This document shows, piece after piece, positions 60,009 to 64,000 of a DNA stretch of 64,000 bases. Under the pieces are notes generated by a model. That model made no database searches. It was not told the DNA's origin and saw nothing but the letters and a program-made list of their open reading frames with translations. The position numbers were made by a program, and so were the translations under genes. The stretch is from Lactarius indigo (Eukaryota; Basidiomycota; Agaricomycetes; Russulales; Russulaceae). Location of the stretch: the NCBI GenBank assembly GCA_025766275.1, contig JAFKAC010000028.1, positions 372,001 through 436,000 on the forward strand, read 5' to 3'. The first letter of the stretch is position 1. Each line of letters starts with the position of its first letter.

Positions 60009-61514
60009 TCAATGGACGCGTGGATCAATCTCATGCGAGTCGATTGCGCCACCAATCGTCCCACTGTCGCGTACGAGCGTTTGGCTAGCCCCGCGCAGTT
60101 CCTTTGCACGTTGATCAAGAGCAGAGTGTTCGTCTGAGAGTCTTGTATGCAGGGACTTGTACAGATTCATCTTTGAGCTGACAATCGCCCGTGCGTGATA
60201 TTCGGATCGGGTCAACAAAGGAGAGACAACAAAGGAAAGGAAAGGAGCATCAGATGATCGAGAAACGCACCTCATGTGGTCCTTGATCTGTAAGGTGAAA
60301 GGGGGATTGGGAATGCCGAAGTGAGGTGCGCAAAAAAAACAAAAAAAAAAAACCTACCATGTCTATCATCTCACCAAACTTCGCTAGTACGTCGTCTGCA
60401 CCAGCCACCCATTCCTCCATCGGAGCTTTCGACCACCGCTCGCTTCCTTGCTCGTACAGTTCTACATATCGCGCTAGATCAGCCTCGGAGAATTCTAGAC
60501 CTGGCAAATCTCCCATGGCCGCCATAGGGTGGGGTATGTGTGGCGGAAGGACGAACGCCGGCGCACCCTCCTCATCTGGGGCCGCGCGCGACGACAGGGA
60601 CGGGCTACGACGGACGCAAGGGCGCTTTGGGAGATTGCCGCGCGGTCGATTGGACTGTTGGACCATGGGGCCGTCTTCGTCGTCGCCATCATTACCAGGC
60701 GAAGCGGGCCTGACGCGCTTCGTCGAATTCACGAAACGAGCATCTACATCATCCGGGACCGCGTGCGCTTTGACGCTCCTGGGGTCGCCAGCAGCATGCT
60801 TTACAGGAGCGAACCGATCGGCCTCCGTATCGGTATGTTCGGAAAAATAGCCGCTGTCGTCCAGATCACCGCTGCCGCCGCCGCCGCCGCTGGAGAGGAA
60901 TTTCGCGTTCCCGAAGAACGACTGTTCGGTCGATGGAGGAGGAGGACGGCGGGTGGTAGTAGTTTGAGCGCAGGACTTTGGGCGGAACAGGTTCAGGTTC
61001 GTGATGGTGGCATCTGCGGGAGGCGATATATGCGCGTTGGTATGTCCCTCGTCGGCGGACCTGGAAAAGGGGAGCGAAGGCGTTTTGAACTCGGGCGTCG
61101 GAAATCCTGCGAGGGAAGAAGATACGCCCGCGGACGGAGTGGACGGATGAGGCGCATATATGCGCGCCGGGGTGGTGCCTTTTTTTACGGCCGACCGAGG
61201 AGGGCCCTGGGCCGCCGCCTCGAACTCCGCTGCCCCCGTCCCGAAGCTCGGAGTGCGCGGCGGTGCTGATTTTTTGAAGCTGGCGATGTTGAGAGCGCGG
61301 GTAGGTTTCTGGTTGTAGTGTCAGTATTCTTTTTTTTTTTTCGAGATTTCGGTGAGGTGGACTACTTAACCCCAAGTTCTGCGCTGTCGTTTGCGTCGGA
61401 TGGGAGATTGCTATTAGGCAATGCAGCGCGAACAGGGGTAGTGCCCGCGTCGTCGCCTCGGTTCACGGTTCTCGAGGCCGGACGCGAAGGGAGAAAGGGC
61501 TGCCTTGCGCTCAT
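60009..61514 (-). CDS. Probable Ecm11-domain protein, 426 aa
   Basis: Four exons on the minus strand: 61514-61371, 61308-60358, 60287-60271, 60177-60009 (1,281 bases, divisible by three). Start MSARQPFLPSRPASR. The first 300 residues are low-complexity, rich in Pro, Ser and Thr with a Gly run and acidic DGDDEDG, and look disordered. The C-terminal about 110 residues (FSEADLARYVELYE ... MEEWVAGADDVLAKFGEMIDMIKDHM ... LHTRLSDEHSALDQRAKEL) form a predicted helical, coiled-coil-like region. The EW ... F ... I-K pattern recalls the Ecm11 domain, known in yeast as part of the synaptonemal complex. The gene model is strong. The family name is my inference, and it could be an unrelated helical protein. 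Confidence 0.75.
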
Positions 61515-61643
61515 CTGGGTGTCGTGGTGGTCTGCAAGCGACGCGACGCGACGACCTCTCGGTAGCCCGGAATTTTCCGATCGCTCTCGATCAACTATCT
61601 AAGATCTAAGGTAGACGATACATTATTCTACAACAACCAAAAA

Positions 61644-64000
61644 TTACTCAGAGAAGGCATCTGCGGCCTGCTCCTGCCACATAGAATAGTAGAGACCACC
61701 TGCCCGCAAAAGCTCTTCGTGAGTACCTTGCTCGACCACTGTGCCCTCCTTGAGCACTATGATCACATCTGTCAAGGGGTCAGCGCGTCGCCAAGGTGAG
61801 GGACATTCCGCGCGGGAGCTCACCTGCTTCGACGACAGTCCGTAGACGGTGCGCGATGAAGATGCTCGTACGTGCGCTATCGAGAAGCGTCGCATTGATG
61901 TTTTTCATGAGCTCCGACTCTGTCTGAGCGTCAAGTGCGGCAGTCTGCGTTCGCGTCAGTATTCAGGACCTGAACCTCAGACGAAGCACACGCTTACCGC
62001 CTCGTCAAAGAACAAAATCGGCGGGTCCTTCAGAAGAGCACGCGCCACTGCGAGCCGCTGCTTCTCGCCCCCGGACACCATAAGCCCGCGCTCGCCGACA
62101 TTCGTCGAGTACCCGTGGGGGAGCCTCATGACCGCATCGTGTATGTGCGCTTTCTTCATCGCCGCAATGACCTCTTCGTCGCTGGCATCCAGCCGCCCGT
62201 ACCGCACATTATGCATGATGTCCGCATGGAACAGCGGTGTGTCCTGTGGGACGACTCCAACTGCAGCACGAAGCGACGCGAGCTGCACCCGTGATATGTC
62301 CTGGCCATCGACGAGGATGCGCCCCGCTGATGGCTCGTAGAAGCGGTACAGGAGACGGAAGACGGTGGACTTTCCACATCCCGACGGCCCCACGATCGCG
62401 ACCTTCTTTCCGGCAGGAATTGTGAACGAGATGTCACGAAAGATCGGGCGGGATGGATGATACGCAAATGCGACGTTCTCGAAAGAGATCTCTCCCCCTG
62501 AAAGGGAAAGAGGTTTTGCATCTGGCGGGTCCTATGGCCTAACTTCAGCTGAGAATTCGCATGATGAGACTGGTAAAAACCTTAGCGGGGGTATGTTCCG
62601 CTTGGAGATTGAAGAGAACCTCCATGTCTAGCAAGCTCTGCCTGACCTCGCGATAGATGGTTCCAAGAAAGTTCAGAGGCATGGACAGCTGGAACACGAG
62701 TTGGTTGACCATGACCAGGTCGCCAACGGTCATTGTCCCTATCCAAGATCATGAGAGGCACATGGACTGATGCGATACGTCCAAAACGAACCGTTGATGA
62801 CGCCCTGCGCAGCTAGGAACATTATCCCAGTAAGCGCAGTTGAAAAGATGACGTTCTGGCCCGAATTGAGGAGCGCGAGAGACGTTGCTATCTTGACAGA
62901 CGCCTTCTCGTACGCGCACAAATGCGCATCGTACTGCTTGACCTCATACTGCTCATTATTGAAATTCTATATGCGTGATAGTGGTCAGTTCGGGACTTTC
63001 ATCACGCGAAAAATGGCGGGTGCAGACCTTTACGGCTTCATAATTAAGTAGTGAGTCGACGGCAACTGTCGCAGCCTTGTTGTCCGCCGAATTGGCCTGG
63101 CGACGGAACTGTGTCCTGATAATGTAATGGAGAAGTGGTCAGGGTGAAGGTCGGGAGGCAAAAGGTAAGACTAGCGCACCGCCATGCAGTAGTACGAACG
63201 GTGAACCAGGTATACGCCGCCATGGTGGCGAGCGTGATGGCCGCATAGTCCCAACCGAACTTGTACGTCTACACGTACCACGTCAACCAGCATGCTTGGA
63301 AAGAGGGCTCTGCGACGCACCAAAATCCCACAAACGAGCGATATCTCAAGCGCCGTGGGCACGACCCGGAACAATATGGCTTGCAGAATGAACGTTACAC
63401 CCCTGCCACGACAGCGAGCTAAGCTCTTCCATGGCACCAGAAAATTAAAGGGGGGGTGAACGTACTTGGTTCCACGGTCTATAGCGCGCGTGAGTCCGCC
63501 TGTCTGCCGAGAAAGATGGAACTTGAGGTCGAGATTGAGCAGATGCTCAAACGTCTGGCGCGCGACGGTGCGCACCGCGCGCTGGCCGACGTTCGCGAAC
63601 ACCGCGTTCAGCAGCTCGCCGAACAATGTCGCACCTATGCGCGCCGCGCCATCTACCGAACCAGTCAGCTCAGCTCTACCACCGAGGGATACAAGAAAAG
63701 GCATACACGCAAGAACGACCGAGCCACAGACGACCCATACTGTAGATTGTGCGTCAAGAGGGATATTGAGTGTGTCGATGATTTCCTTGAAAAAGAGAGG
63801 GACCTGCACGTTCAGCAGCTGTGAGGGAATGATGTTAGCCCAACGAGACGCGCGCGGGATGGCTGAGACGACGGACCTTGCCACCAACGAGGAGCCCAAC
63901 ACCCAAGACGACGCGTCCCCTTGTCCCCCAATCATTTTTCGGCCATATGTGCACCGCGAGCCTGCGCACGATCGCCCAATCCCGTCGTCGCTGCTCCGCA
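61644..64000 (-). CDS. ATM1: ATM1-type mitochondrial ABC transporter, 3' part, start outside the window
   Basis: Minus-strand exons: 64000-63877 (partial), 63818-63466, 63403-63321, 63269-63180, 63115-63028, 62966-62792, 62738-62581, 62531-61998, 61944-61824, 61768-61644. The transmembrane part has [62 protein letters not shown] and [20 protein letters not shown], all typical of Atm1/ABCB7. The nucleotide-binding domain has Walker [10 protein letters not shown], signature VSGGEKQR and Walker [10 protein letters not shown]. Atm1 exports a glutathione-linked sulfur compound from the mitochondrial matrix for cytosolic iron-sulfur protein assembly. The first exon(s) with the targeting signal lie beyond 64000. 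Confidence 0.93.

Noticed and set aside
60326..61269. Plus-strand frames opposite the Ecm11-like gene
   Set aside because: Arg-rich reverse reading of a GC-rich coding exon. The minus strand has a consistent four-exon gene with total length divisible by three.
1..64000. CRISPR arrays, bacterial operons, tRNA or rRNA genes
   Set aside because: The intron-rich fungal gene structure rules out prokaryotic features. No regular spacer array or convincing tRNA cloverleaf was noticed by eye.

Overview
The window looks like nuclear DNA of a filamentous basidiomycete (Agaricomycetes-type). Genes are cut by many short introns of about 50-60 bases. The immune receptors have the fungal Goodbye-NACHT-ankyrin layout, and the mobile elements are Ty3/gypsy, Ty1/copia and hAT. 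Many old stop codons are CGA-to-TGA changes, as expected from decay of methylated CpG. All coordinates and splice sites were read by eye. For the genes called intact, the joined exon lengths divide exactly by three.

Left third (1-24 kb): a transposon graveyard built by nesting. A Ty3/gypsy element on the minus strand (to 5302) carries a solo LTR in its protease and itself sits inside an older LTR. A broken NLR gene (NLR-1) follows and is cut off in its fused exon by a Ty1/copia element (9975-23916). That copia element carries three later insertions: a 5,964-bp hAT transposon in its integrase, a 509-bp solo LTR at the end of the integrase region, and a 778-bp solo LTR before the RNase H region. 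Each has a perfect target-site duplication, and each can be subtracted without disturbing the host frame.

Middle (24-44 kb): an intact NLR (NLR-2, about 1,466 aa), a complete P450 (511 aa), a complete Gup1-like MBOAT acyltransferase (574 aa), casein kinase 2 regulatory subunit (282 aa) and an FAD monooxygenase. Decayed fragments of the MBOAT gene lie beside NLR-1 and NLR-2, so segments carrying both seem to have been duplicated together.

Right third (44-64 kb): two tandem intact NLRs (NLR-3, about 1,454 aa; NLR-4, about 1,472 aa) in a repeat unit of about 6.3 kb, a second complete P450 (516 aa), a probable Ecm11-type protein (426 aa) and the 3' part of the mitochondrial ABC transporter ATM1.

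The most interesting biology is the NLR cluster. Four receptors share the same ten-exon plan and near-constant sensor-proximal domains, while the ankyrin array differs by whole or partial repeat loss in each copy. This is the pattern expected of a fast-changing recognition family in a transposon-rich, recombining locus. Its function is inferred from family knowledge and is not shown by the sequence.
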